DNA of 64,000 bases, taken from positions 372,001 to 436,000 of the forward strand of contig CAVSRC010000019.1 of assembly GCA_963730325.1 (NCBI GenBank), given 5' to 3'. The notes below the pieces were generated by a model. The model was not told the DNA's origin, made no database searches, and saw only the letters and a list, made by a program, of their open reading frames with translations. Below are positions 1-7,786 of this stretch, piece by piece; position 1 is the stretch's first letter, and each line of letters starts with the position of its first letter. The DNA comes from CAVSRC01 sp963730325. GTDB taxonomy: Bacteria; Pseudomonadota; Alphaproteobacteria; Rhizobiales; Kaistiaceae. A program made the position numbers and the translations under genes.

Positions 1-421
1 GTTCATCCTGGCGACGACGGCGGCGGCGATGGGCCTCGAAGTGTCGATGTTCTTCACCTTCTACGGCCTGACCCTGCTCAAGAAGAAGCTCGACCTTCAG
101 GTGACCACCCTGGGTAACCCGGCAATGGCGATGCCCATGTTCGGCATGCATGTCGGCATGCCCAACATCGTCTCGGCGATCCCCGGCGTCGATGCGGCGG
201 CGAGCGTCATGATGAAGAACCTCATCAAGAAGAAGGGCGTCGCCTCGATCGAGGAGCTGCGCGAAATGGCGATCGAGGCCGAAGTCGACATGGTCGCCTG
301 CCAGATGACCATGGATCTGTTCGAATACACCCTCGACGACATGATCGAGGGACCCAAGCTCGGTGGCGCGGCGACCTACATCGAGAACGCCGCCAACAGC
401 GACATCAACCTGTTCATCTGA
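1..421 (+). CDS. DsrE/DsrF/DsrH-like family protein (5' partial)
   Basis: The frame is open from the left edge of the window (first full codon at base 2, reading FILATTAAAMG...) and stops at 419-421, so the N-terminus is outside the window. The visible 139 residues match the C-terminal part of the DsrE2-type family: a hydrophobic strand with FFTFYGL, a Met/Gly-rich middle, and a cysteine in MVACQMTMD. DsrE2 proteins are membrane-associated sulfur carriers or peroxiredoxin-like proteins. tusA follows 26 bases downstream, which supports a role in sulfur transfer. Family assignment is from recognition; the substrate is unknown. Confidence 0.85.
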   Translation, partial: FILATTAAAMGLEVSMFFTFYGLTLLKKKLDLQVTTLGNPAMAMPMFGMHVGMPNIVSAIPGVDAAASVMMKNLIKKKGVASIEELREMAIEAEVDMVACQMTMDLFEYTLDDMIEGPKLGGAATYIENAANSDINLFI

Positions 422-447
422 ACGAGAATCGCGAGCGAGGAAACGCC

Positions 448-675
448 ATGGCCGACCAGCTTCTCGACGTGAAAGGGCTGAACTGCCCGCTGCCGATCCT
501 GCGCGCCAAGAAGGCGCTGAAGGACATGCCCATGGGCGCCACCCTCGAAGTCCTCGCCACCGACCCGGGCGCGGTCAAGGACTTCGAGGCCTTCTGCCGG
601 ACGACCGGCAACGAGCTGGTGGAATCGAAGGCGGAAGACAAGATCTACAGCTTCGTCATCAGGCACACGGCCTGA
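448..675 (+). CDS. tusA: TusA-family sulfurtransferase
   Basis: A 75-residue protein, the usual size for a single TusA domain. It has the diagnostic Cys-Pro-x-Pro motif at the start of helix 1 (CPLP, Cys13) and the LEVLATDPGAVKDF segment of the family. TusA proteins carry persulfide sulfur on this cysteine and pass it to partners in tRNA thiolation, molybdenum cofactor synthesis or sulfur oxidation. The ATG at 448 follows a purine-rich GCGAGGAAA. The DsrE-like gene immediately upstream suggests a two-gene sulfur-relay unit. Which acceptor it serves cannot be told. Confidence 0.9.
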   Translation: MADQLLDVKGLNCPLPILRAKKALKDMPMGATLEVLATDPGAVKDFEAFCRTTGNELVESKAEDKIYSFVIRHTA

Positions 676-898
676 GCCGGCGGCGGCGCGTCGCCGCGAA
701 CCCCAACCGGGCGCCGCCCGGTTCGCGTGCGTGTGCTCGTCATTCGTAGATGACAGTGGCATTTCCAGGTGGCGCAAAGCTCCTCAAGGCACACGAACAT
801 CGGTAGGTTGCCAACGCGGCGTGGTGGGAGCCCCGCCCGGGCAAGAGCGGAAGGCTCTCTACTGTGCCGCCAACGACGCTCGTTGTTGCAGCACAGCA

Positions 899-1564
899 TC
901 ATCCGTGCCGTTTGTGGGCCCGCAGGATTTTGTCGATCATTGCTTGGCGTTTTTCAAAATGGCCGGGCTGTCGCCACAGCGCGCTTTCGTCCCCATGCCC
1001 CAAATCAACGCGCCGCGTCGGCACACAGATGTGCTTTTCGCCTACCAACAAAGAGAAGGCTATGTCATCGCCCCTGTCGATAGGGGCCAATCTGAGGATA
1101 TCGCCGTAAACTTTCGCGAGCAATTCCTTGGAGAAAAGCATGAACTGGCCAAGGACGATGTCGACCATGCCGAATGCCGACTCTCTCACGTACCGGCCCT
1201 GCTGCAGATTCCTTCCCTCTATTCCGAATATCCGCGTCGGATCGTTTTGCTGCTTCTCGTACAGGTTGGCGATGTCGTCGCGGGCCAGCATGAAATCATC
1301 GTCCTGAAAAAGGATCGTCTGGTTGCGCGCCAACATCGCCGCAGCGTATCGTGCGTACGCCTTATAGTTGTGCGTCGAATTTATCACCGTGTATCCGGGG
1401 TCTCCGAACCGCAGGTCCGGATTATTGTTCCATATGATGATCTCATCGACGACGTGCGTCGACCGCAGCCGTTCAGCAATTGGCGGAATGTTTCTCCACC
1501 TTTTCCAGCTCAGGAGGATCGCGGTGACTTTGCCGACTGAATGCATATCGAACGCAAAGGGCAT
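899..1564 (-). CDS. Putative glycosyltransferase, GT-A fold
   Basis: A protein of about 221 residues from the chosen ATG at 1564. The frame stays open further upstream to a TTG at 1639, and an ATG at 1546 is also possible; none has a convincing ribosome site. It opens with a Rossmann-like strand (VTAILLSWKRW), then IIIWNNN, and has an acidic QDDDF motif that would bind a metal-nucleotide sugar in GT-A transferases. The layout resembles GT64/GT2-like enzymes, but the family is not certain. The region is visibly more A/T-rich than its neighbours and lies between tusA and the 3' side of tRNA-Lys, which suggests transfer. Confidence 0.6.
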   Translation of the reverse strand: MPFAFDMHSVGKVTAILLSWKRWRNIPPIAERLRSTHVVDEIIIWNNNPDLRFGDPGYTVINSTHNYKAYARYAAAMLARNQTILFQDDDFMLARDDIANLYEKQQNDPTRIFGIEGRNLQQGRYVRESAFGMVDIVLGQFMLFSKELLAKVYGDILRLAPIDRGDDIAFSLLVGEKHICVPTRRVDLGHGDESALWRQPGHFEKRQAMIDKILRAHKRHG

Positions 1565-1738
1565 GGGAGCGGATGAGCGGCCAAACCGATTGTTAGTGTG
1601 TGAACGGCCGCAGGGGGTTGCCGGCTTGGGCGTTTCCAAGTGTTAGCGGTTTGTAGCACGGCGCCGATATATCCGACAGACCGTCCACCTCGGCAAAGCT
1701 GCTGATCGATCTATACTTGTCTGCGTTGGGGGTTTCTC

Positions 1739-1814
1739 TGGTGAGCGCGTCGGGGCTCGAACCCGAGACCTGCTGATTAAAAGTCAGCTGCTCTACCAAC
1801 TGAGCTACGCGCTC
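1739..1814 (-). tRNA. tRNA-Lys (TTT)
   Basis: The reverse strand folds into a standard 76-base tRNA. The acceptor stem is GAGCGCG/CGCGCTC, the D-arm has GCTCAGTTGGTAGAGC, the anticodon loop is CTTTTAA (anticodon TTT) on a GCTGA/TCAGC stem, and the T-loop is TTCGAGC. The discriminator is A and CCA is encoded (complement of 1739-1741). Confidence 0.97.
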
Positions 1815-1889
1815 GTCCGGCGCCTACCCAGCGCCCAACTGCGGCGGACCCTATAAGTGGCCCCGGAGGGGGTCAATACGCCTCCCCCC

Positions 1890-2129
1890 TTACTGGAAGG
1901 CCTTGAAGGTCGGGATGGTGCGCGTGTCGCGGATGCCCCCGATCGGCTGCACCTTCTCCGTGATGAAATGGCCGATATCGGCATCTTCCGCCAGGTAGAA
2001 CTTGACCAGCAGGTCGAAGTCGCCGGCGGTGGAATAGATTTCCGAGGCGATCTCCGCCTCGGCGATCTCGTCGGCGACCTGATAGGCCTTGCCGAGATCG
2101 CATTTGATCTGCACGAACAGCGCCCGCAT
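1890..2129 (-). CDS. Stand-alone Lrp/AsnC ligand-binding (RAM) domain protein
   Basis: 79 residues from the ATG at 2129, which follows a strong GGAGG site seven bases away. The protein is just the RAM (AsnC_trans_reg) domain: MRALFVQIKCDLGKAYQVAD, then the TAGDFDLLVKFYL strand and the IRDTRTIPTFKAF C-terminal strand. No helix-turn-helix is present, so it should not bind DNA alone. Stand-alone RAM proteins oligomerise and bind amino acids or modulate full-length Lrp proteins. The gene lies 75 bases upstream of tRNA-Lys on the same strand. Ligand unknown. Confidence 0.85.
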   Translation of the reverse strand: MRALFVQIKCDLGKAYQVADEIAEAEIASEIYSTAGDFDLLVKFYLAEDADIGHFITEKVQPIGGIRDTRTIPTFKAFQ

Positions 2130-2280
2130 GGGTCGCCTCCAAATCGCTTGTCCCCGGCGACAGGACACCAGATCGCCGGAACGGAAACAAGGGAAATGGG
2201 CGCCGGCGGCGCCCTGCCCTTGCCCGAGCGCGCTTCTGCCGTATGTCCTGTCGGGTAAGGCAAAAGCGGAGGACACCCCC

Positions 2281-2715
2281 ATGCACCGTGCCATGAAAGC
2301 CCTTGCCCGCCTGATCGCCGGTCTTGCTCTTGCCCTCGGCCTGGCGCTCCCCGCCGCCGCCGCGGACGCCGATTCGTCCGCCATCCGCTCGGTCATCCAG
2401 AGCCAGATCGACGCCTTCCGGCAGGACGATGGCGCCGCCGCCTATGGTTTCGCCTCGCCGGGGATCAAGCAGATCTATCCGACCGTCGGTGCCTTCATGG
2501 GCATGGTGCGCGGCCAGTACCAGCCGGTCTATCGCCCGCGCTCGCTCACCTTCGGCGCGCTCGCCGATTCGCCCTTCGGGCCGCAGCAGAAGGTCTTTCT
2601 CATAGGGCCGGGCGGCAAATCCTGGGTGGCGCGCTACACGCTCGAGCGCCAGCCGGATGGGACGTGGAAGATCAAGGGGTGCGAACTCCTGCCGGACGAC
2701 GCGCCGACGGCGTGA
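2281..2715 (+). CDS. DUF4864 domain-containing secreted protein
   Basis: 144 residues starting at 2281 behind a GGAGG. Residues 1 to about 28 form a signal peptide (RLIAGLALALGLALPAAAA). The mature part begins with SSAIRSVIQSQIDAFRQDD and continues to SWVARYTLERQPDGTWKIKGCEL, the pattern of DUF4864, an NTF2-like fold of unknown function found in alphaproteobacteria. It converges with tgt, with three bases between the stops. Periplasmic location is inferred from the signal peptide. Confidence 0.8.
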   Translation: MHRAMKALARLIAGLALALGLALPAAAADADSSAIRSVIQSQIDAFRQDDGAAAYGFASPGIKQIYPTVGAFMGMVRGQYQPVYRPRSLTFGALADSPFGPQQKVFLIGPGGKSWVARYTLERQPDGTWKIKGCELLPDDAPTA

Positions 2716-2718
2716 GCC

Positions 2719-3852
2719 TCAGCCCGTCACCGGGATATCGCCTTCCGCCCAGCCGGCCTTCACCGCCGCGCGGAAATCGTCATAGCGTCCGGCCGCGATC
2801 GCCCCCCTTATGGCGGCCATCAGCCCCTCGTAATAGGCGAGGTTGTTCCACGACAGCAGCATGGCGCCGAGCATCTCGCCGGACTTCACCAGGTGGTGCA
2901 GATAGGCGCGGGAATAGTCGCGCGCCGCCGGGCAGCCGCTCTCCTCGTCGAGCGGGCGCGGATCGTCGGCGTGGCGGGCGTTCTTCAGGTTGATCTTGCC
3001 GAAGCGGGTATAGGCGACGCCGTGGCGGCCGGCGCGGGTCGGCATGACGCAATCGAACATGTCGACGCCGCGGGCGACCGATTCGACGATGTCCTCCGGC
3101 GTGCCCACCCCCATCAGGTAGCGCGGCGCGTCGGCCGGCAGCACCGGACAGGTGATCTCCAGCATCCTCAGCATCACGTCCTGCGGCTCGCCCACCGCCA
3201 GCCCGCCGATGGCGTAGCCGTCGAAGCCGATCGCCGCCAGCGCCTCTGCCGATTCTGCCCTCAGCGCGGCATCGTCGCCGCCCTGGACGATGCCGAAGAG
3301 CGCCCTCCCCTCGGGCTTGCCGAAGGCGGCCTTCGAGCGCTCCGCCCAGCGCAGCGACAGGCGCATGGCGCGCTCCACCTCGGCGCGCGGGGCAGGCAGC
3401 GCGATGCACTCGTCGAGCTGCATGCGGATGTCGGAATCGAGCAGGCCCTGGATCTCCAGCGAGCGCTCCGGCGTCAGCGAGAAGGTCGCCCCGTCGATGT
3501 GCGACTGGAAGGTGACGCCGTCCTCGTCGAGCTTCCTGAGCTGGGCCAGCGACATCACCTGGAAGCCGCCGGAGTCGGTCAGGATCGGCCCCGACCAGCC
3601 GGAGAACGCGTGCAGCCCGCCGAGCGCCGCCACCCGCTCGGCGCCCGGCCGCAGCATCAGGTGATAGGTGTTGCCGAGGATGATGTCGGCGCCCGCCGCC
3701 TTCACCTGGTCCATATACATGGCCTTGACCGTGCCGGCGGTGCCGACCGGCATGAAGGCCGGGGTGCGCACGACGCCGCGGGCAAGCGCGACCGCGCCGG
3801 TGCGCGCCGCGCCGTCGGTGGCCGCGATGGTGAAGGTGAGGCCGCTGGTCAC
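2719..3852 (-). CDS. tgt: Queuine tRNA-ribosyltransferase (TGT), zinc ligands largely absent
   Basis: 377 residues, full length for bacterial TGT. The enzyme swaps guanine-34 of GUN-anticodon tRNAs for preQ1. The general base (TDSGGFQ, Asp93) and the nucleophile (MFDCVMPTR, Asp267) are intact, as is GIVQGG of the substrate pocket. The zinc site is unusual. Where the family has Cys-x-Cys-x2-Cys plus a His, this protein has Ser305, Cys307, Ala310 and Asn336 (EESGCPAARDYSRAY and LLSWNNLAYY), so three of four ligands are lost. The gene follows queA in the same direction, with a palindromic repeat between them. Confidence 0.96.
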   Translation of the reverse strand: MTSGLTFTIAATDGAARTGAVALARGVVRTPAFMPVGTAGTVKAMYMDQVKAAGADIILGNTYHLMLRPGAERVAALGGLHAFSGWSGPILTDSGGFQVMSLAQLRKLDEDGVTFQSHIDGATFSLTPERSLEIQGLLDSDIRMQLDECIALPAPRAEVERAMRLSLRWAERSKAAFGKPEGRALFGIVQGGDDAALRAESAEALAAIGFDGYAIGGLAVGEPQDVMLRMLEITCPVLPADAPRYLMGVGTPEDIVESVARGVDMFDCVMPTRAGRHGVAYTRFGKINLKNARHADDPRPLDEESGCPAARDYSRAYLHHLVKSGEMLGAMLLSWNNLAYYEGLMAAIRGAIAAGRYDDFRAAVKAGWAEGDIPVTG

Positions 3853-3880
3853 GGTGCCGCGAATCCCCTGCCGCTCCGCC

Positions 3881-3986
3881 CGTCATCCTCCGGCACGGCG
3901 AAGCCGGGACCGGAGGATCGCTTGCAGCGAGCATGGCCGCTGTCGAACCTGCCGAAGCCGATCCTCCGCTTTCGCGGAGGATGACG
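3881..3986. repeat. Palindromic intergenic repeat, family A (copy 1)
   Basis: Between queA and tgt. It begins CGTCATCCTCCGG, contains GACCGGAGGATCG, and ends with a perfect hairpin ATCCTCCGC-TTTC-GCGGAGGAT followed by GACG. A second copy with the same modules in the same order lies at 16085-16191, so this is a dispersed REP-like element. It may act as a transcript-stabilising hairpin between the two genes. Confidence 0.8.
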
Positions 3987-4030
3987 CCGGAAAGAGCGCG
4001 TGGCCCCGTGCTCCACCATGTGGTCCGGCC

Positions 4031-5127
4031 TCACGGCTGCTCCCCCGGATGGAGCAGGCAGGCGTCGCCGTAGGAATAGAAGCGGTAGCGGTCGTCGATG
4101 GCGTGCTTGTAGGCGGCGAGCATCGTCTCGCGGCCCGAGAAGGCCGAGACCAGCATGAACAGCGTCGAGCGCGGCAGGTGGAAGTTGGTCATCAGCAGGT
4201 CGACCGCCTTGAAGCGGTAGCCGGGCGTGATGAAGATCGACGTGTCGCCGGCAAACGGCCGGATGGTGCCGTCGTCGGCGGCGGCGCTTTCCAGAAGCCT
4301 CAGCGAAGTGGTGCCGACGGCGACGATGCGCCCGCCTTGCGCCCGCACGGCGTTCAGCGCATCGGCGGTCTCGGCGCTCACCGTTCCGGTCTCGGCGTGC
4401 ATGTAATGGCCTTCGGTCTCTTCCGCCTTCACCGGCAGGAAGGTGCCGGCGCCGACATGCAGCGTCACCATGTGGCGGCTGACACCGGCTGCGGCGAGCG
4501 CGCCGAACAGCGCGTCGGTGAAGTGCAGCCCGGCGGTCGGTGCGGCCACGGCGCCGTCCTCGCGGGCATAGACGGTCTGGTAGTCGCGCTTGTCGGCTTC
4601 GTCGGGCGCGCGCCGGGTGGCGATGTAAGGCGGCAGCGGCATGATGCCGACGGCCGCCAGCGCCTCGTCGAGCGCCGGGCCCGACAGGTCGAAGCGCAGA
4701 AACACCTCGCCGCGCCTCGCCGCGGTCGACCACGGTCGCGTCGAGCGCGCCGAGCAGGCAGGCATTGTCGCCGGCCTCGTGCGCTGCCGCGCCGAAATGA
4801 ATGCGGTCGCCGATGGCCAGCCGCTTCGCCGGCCGCGCCAGCGCCTCCCAGCGTGCCGGCGCCGTGCGCCGGGTCAGCGTCGCCTCGACATGGGCGGTCG
4901 AGCCGTCGCGGATGCGCTCGCCGACAAGCCGCGCCGGGATCACCCTGGTGTCGTTCAGAACCAGCGCGTCGCCGGGCCGAAGCAGCCCGGGCAGGTCGCT
5001 GACGAAGATGGTCGGCAAGCCCCTCCCCCGGCCTCACCGCCAGCAGGCGGGCCGCATCGCGCGGCGTCTCGGGGCGGAGCGCAATGCGCTCCTCGGGCAG
5101 GTCGAAATCGAACAGGTCAACGCGCAT
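4031..5127 (-). CDS. queA: S-adenosylmethionine:tRNA ribosyltransferase-isomerase QueA, two +1 frameshifts
   Basis: The protein starts at 5127 (MRVDLFDFDLPEERIALRPE) and ends at 4031 (CLLHPGEQP) but is split over three frames. Near 5004-5007 the frame changes between ..EGLADH and SDLPGLLRPGD. Near 4705-4712 it changes between ..VVDRGEA and GEVFLRFDLSG. Removing one base at each point restores a continuous QueA of about 364 residues, the normal length. QueA transfers the ribosyl part of SAM onto preQ1-tRNA to make epoxyqueuosine. Motifs such as LVLNDTRVIPARL and AAPTAGLHFT are intact. Either two sequence errors or a decayed gene. Confidence 0.9.
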
Positions 5128-5219
5128 CGGCGCTTCCTAGCGGCATCTGCTGCCGGAAGGGAAGCCGACCGCCGTCAGCGCCGGCGCAATCCGCCGTCCA
5201 TGCGCCGCCTTGCCTCAGG

Positions 5220-5684
5220 TCAGACGTCGGCGGCGACCTTGACGCTGACGATCTTGTCCGGGTCCTTGACCGGCTCGCCGCGCTTGATCTTGTCGACCGC
5301 CTCCATGCCCTCGGTGACGTTGCCCCAGGCGGTGTACTGGCCGTCGAGGAAGCGGGCGTCGGCGAAGCAGATGAAGAACTGGCTGTCGCCCGAATCCGGG
5401 CTCTGGGCGCGGGCCATCGACACGGTGCCGCGCACATGCGGCTCCTTGTTGAACTCGGCCTTCAGCTTCTGGCCGGAGCCGCCCGTGCCGGTGCCGGTGG
5501 GGTCGCCGGTCTGGGCCATGAAGCCGTCGATGACGCGGTGAAACACGACGCCGTCGTAGAAGCCCTCACGCACCAGCTCCTTGATGCGCGCCACGTGATT
5601 GGGCGCGAGATCGGGCCTGAGCCGGATCGTGACGTTGCCGGTGGTGGTTTCCATCAGCAGCGTGTTTTCCTTGTCGTCAGCCAT
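5220..5684 (-). CDS. ppiB: Peptidyl-prolyl cis-trans isomerase, cytoplasmic cyclophilin
   Basis: 154 residues from the ATG at 5684, which follows GAGGAGG; an upstream in-frame start is less likely. Cyclophilin signatures are present: FYDGVVFHRVIDGFMAQTGDPTGTGTGG with the catalytic Arg in FHRV, QFFICF, and the WGNV loop. No signal peptide is seen, so it should act in the cytoplasm, catalysing proline isomerisation during folding. It follows the exported paralogue (5711-6260) by 26 bases in a coaD-ppi-ppi-queA-tgt run. Confidence 0.93.
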   Translation of the reverse strand: MADDKENTLLMETTTGNVTIRLRPDLAPNHVARIKELVREGFYDGVVFHRVIDGFMAQTGDPTGTGTGGSGQKLKAEFNKEPHVRGTVSMARAQSPDSGDSQFFICFADARFLDGQYTAWGNVTEGMEAVDKIKRGEPVKDPDKIVSVKVAADV

Positions 5685-5710
5685 CGCGGGCCTCCTCGTA
5701 TCTGGTGTTG

Positions 5711-6260
5711 TCACTTGGCGTCGGCGGCGACCTGCATCTTGATGATGTGGTCAGGTTCATCCACCATGCCGTTCGGGCCGCTGCCCTTCTTGATCGCGTC
5801 GACGAATTCCATGCCCGACACGACCTCGCCCCAGATCGTGTATTGGCCGTTCAGGCCGGGCGCGGGGGCAAACATGATGAAGAACTGCGAATTGGCCGAG
5901 TCGGGATCGTCGGCGCGCGCCATGCCGACCATGCCGCGGGTGAAGGGCACGTTGCTGAACTCGGCCTTGAGGTCGGGCAGCTTCGGAGCCGCCCATGCCG
6001 GTGCCGGTCGGGTCGCCGCCCTGGGCCATGAAGCCGGCGATGACCCGGTGGAAGGGCGTGCCGTCATAGAAGCCCATGCGGGTCAGCTTCTTGATCTGCG
6101 CCACGTGGTTGGGCGCGAGGTCCGGCCGGAGCTTGATCACCACCCGGCCGGCGGGGATGTCCATGTAAATGGTGTTCTCGGGGTCGAGCGACTGGGCGGA
6201 GGCCGAGAGCGGCATCAGCAACAACGCAGCGACCAGCGCCGCGGCAAATCGAATGAACAT
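5711..6260 (-). CDS. ppiA: Exported cyclophilin-type peptidyl-prolyl isomerase, +1 frameshift
   Basis: Starts at 6260 with a signal peptide (MFIRFAAALVAALLLMPLSASAQ), so it is periplasmic. The cyclophilin fold follows (FYDGTPFHRVIAGFMAQGGD, FFIMFAPAPGLNGQYTIWGEVVSGM). Around 5984 the frame changes: GTGMGGS runs into a wrong frame, while KLPDLKAEFSNVPF continues one base over. Removing one base there gives a normal 182-residue protein. It is paralogous to the cytoplasmic cyclophilin just downstream. An extra base in the sequence is more likely than true decay. Confidence 0.9.
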
Positions 6261-6269
6261 CCTGGAGCC

Positions 6270-6815
6270 TTACTTTGTTGAACCGACTTTGCGTTCGATG
6301 CGCCGGGCGACGCTCTTCGGCACGAAGGCCGAGACATCGCCGCCCATCGAGGCGATCTGGCGGACAAGCGTGGCGGTGATGTGGCGCGCCTCGGGCGAGG
6401 CCGGCAGGAACACCGTGCGCAGCCCCGGCGCCATGGTGCAGTTCATGCCGGCCATCTGCATCTCGTAGTCGAAATCGCTGGCGTCGCGCAGGCCGCGCAC
6501 CAGCATCGCCGCCCCCGCCTTGCGCCCGGCATCGACCACCAGCCCGTCGAAGGCAACGGCCTTGACCCGCGGGCTCGTCTTGCGGCCGAGGCTGCGGATC
6601 ATGTCCTCGACCATCTTCAGCCGCTCGTCGAGCGTGAACAGCGGCGATTTGCCGGCATTGATGCCGACACCGACCACCACCTTGTCGGCGATCGCCAGCG
6701 CGCCTTGCAGAATGTCCACATGGCCGTTGGTCACGGGATCGAAGGTGCCGGGATAGAAGGCAATTCGGGGCACGGGCTGGCCGTTTCTCTCGCGTTGCGC
6801 GGGCGGTAATGTCAT
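6270..6815 (-). CDS. coaD: Phosphopantetheine adenylyltransferase
   Basis: CoaD joins 4'-phosphopantetheine and ATP to form dephospho-CoA, the penultimate step of coenzyme A synthesis, in the cytoplasm. The nucleotidyltransferase motif GTFDPVTNGH is near the N-terminus, and LVRGLRDASDFDYE and the ITATLVRQIA segment are conserved. The ATG at 6815 gives 181 residues. A GTG near 6768, preceded by GAGAGAAA, would start at PRIAFYPGTFD and matches the usual family N-terminus, so the first 16 residues are doubtful. It heads the coaD-ppiA-ppiB-queA-tgt run. Confidence 0.95.
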   Translation of the reverse strand: MTLPPAQRERNGQPVPRIAFYPGTFDPVTNGHVDILQGALAIADKVVVGVGINAGKSPLFTLDERLKMVEDMIRSLGRKTSPRVKAVAFDGLVVDAGRKAGAAMLVRGLRDASDFDYEMQMAGMNCTMAPGLRTVFLPASPEARHITATLVRQIASMGGDVSAFVPKSVARRIERKVGSTK

Positions 6816-6921
6816 ATCCCGCCGCGCCTGCCCGGGGCAAGCGCCAGAAGGTCCTGCGACCGGGCCGCGGAACCATCACGTATTCTTTCGGAACTGTTTG
6901 CGTCATCAAATACTTAGGTTT

Positions 6922-6937
6922 TGTGACCGTATTCACA
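6922..6937. promoter_or_regulatory. CRP/FNR-family palindromic operator
   Basis: TGTGA-CCGTAT-TCACA is a perfect match to the TGTGA-N6-TCACA half-site arrangement of CRP-type regulators. It lies between divergent coaD (start 6815) and the secreted-protein gene at 7020, centred about 90 bases upstream of the latter. Which CRP-family protein binds is unknown. Confidence 0.6.
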
Positions 6938-7019
6938 GCGAAACCTTGCCGGCGGACCTATCTCAACCTCAAGAAGAGCGGCCCAAGCGGCCGCCCGGAA
7001 CCTTGGAGAGGATCCGACG

Positions 7020-7280
7020 ATGAAGACCAACAAACGCAGCATGCTCCTGGCGGTCGCTTTCGCGCTCACGGTGGCTGCCGGTCTCACCGGATTGTCGATG
7101 AGCGGCCAGAGCAAGGAATCGAGCCTCACCGAGGCCTGTGCCCACGCCACCTGGCCGATGATCCCGGCCCCCTGCCTGGCAGGTGCCGACAACGGACGCG
7201 CCGTGCGCACCGTCGCCACCCGCACCGCCGTGGCGGGCCCGGAAACCATGTCAGAGCGCTTCGCGCTCGCCTTCAACTAG
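7020..7280 (+). CDS. Small secreted protein of unknown function
   Basis: 86 residues. The ATG at 7020 follows GGAGAGGATCC. The N-terminus is a signal peptide or single anchor (KRSMLLAVAFALTVAAGLTGLSMSG). The rest is short and polar with two cysteines (ACAHATWPMIPAPCLAG) that could form a disulfide. No domain is recognised. It is followed in tandem by another small exported protein (7407-7628) and lies downstream of a CRP-like palindrome. Export to the periplasm is inferred. Confidence 0.65.
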   Translation: MKTNKRSMLLAVAFALTVAAGLTGLSMSGQSKESSLTEACAHATWPMIPAPCLAGADNGRAVRTVATRTAVAGPETMSERFALAFN

Positions 7281-7406
7281 TCGGATTTTCGCCCGATCGC
7301 CGCCGCCTCGCTGAATGCCAGATGAACGGCCTTATCCGGAACCGTTCAGCTTGTCGGGTGTTTAGTAGACACAGGTAAACGGCACGGTACGCGAAGGAGA
7401 CCAGAG

Positions 7407-7628
7407 ATGAGCCTCAAGCTTCACTCGACCATTCTGGCAACCAGCGTCGCGGCAACACTCGCGGTTGGCTTCGCCAGCGCCGCCATCATCACGGATCACC
7501 AGCAGGTCGCGGCGGTCAAGGCCGACCGCCTGCCCATCGTGGCCACGGCCGCGCCCGCCGGCGACACCATCACCGTCGAGACCCGCCACGACGGCATGTC
7601 CGAACTGACCCGCATCCCCGTGAACTAG
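7407..7628 (+). CDS. Small secreted protein of unknown function
   Basis: 73 residues. The ATG at 7407 is preceded by GAAGGAGACC, a strong ribosome site. Residues 1 to about 25 form a signal peptide (LHSTILATSVAATLAVGFASA). The mature part (ITDHQQVAAVKADRLPIV...TRIPVN) has no cysteine and no recognised domain. A good terminator follows at 7668. It has the same size class and architecture as the protein at 7020-7280, but the mature sequences do not align by eye. Confidence 0.65.
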   Translation: MSLKLHSTILATSVAATLAVGFASAAIITDHQQVAAVKADRLPIVATAAPAGDTITVETRHDGMSELTRIPVN

Positions 7629-7667
7629 CCTGACCATCCCGACCTGAACTGACCTCCCGTCCCGTCT

Positions 7668-7702
7668 CCGCCGGCCCTTACCCCAGGGGCCGGCGGCTTT
7701 TT
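7668..7702 (+). terminator. Rho-independent terminator after the small secreted protein genes
   Basis: CCGCCGGCCC, a 9-base loop, GGGCCGGCGG, then CTTTTTG. The ten-base-pair stem is perfect and the T-run is on the plus strand, 40 bases past the stop at 7628. Confidence 0.85.
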
Positions 7703-7786
7703 GTGGGCAGCGGTCCCCTACCGAAGGACACGCCAGTGCACCGGCAACGGGGCCGACGGCCTTGCTGTCAGTGCGATGGCGTTTCG

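Noticed and set aside
899..1814. Integration of the glycosyltransferase gene at tRNA-Lys with att repeats
   Set aside because: I looked for a copy of the tRNA-Lys 3' end between 660 and 900 and found none, so only the composition argument remains.
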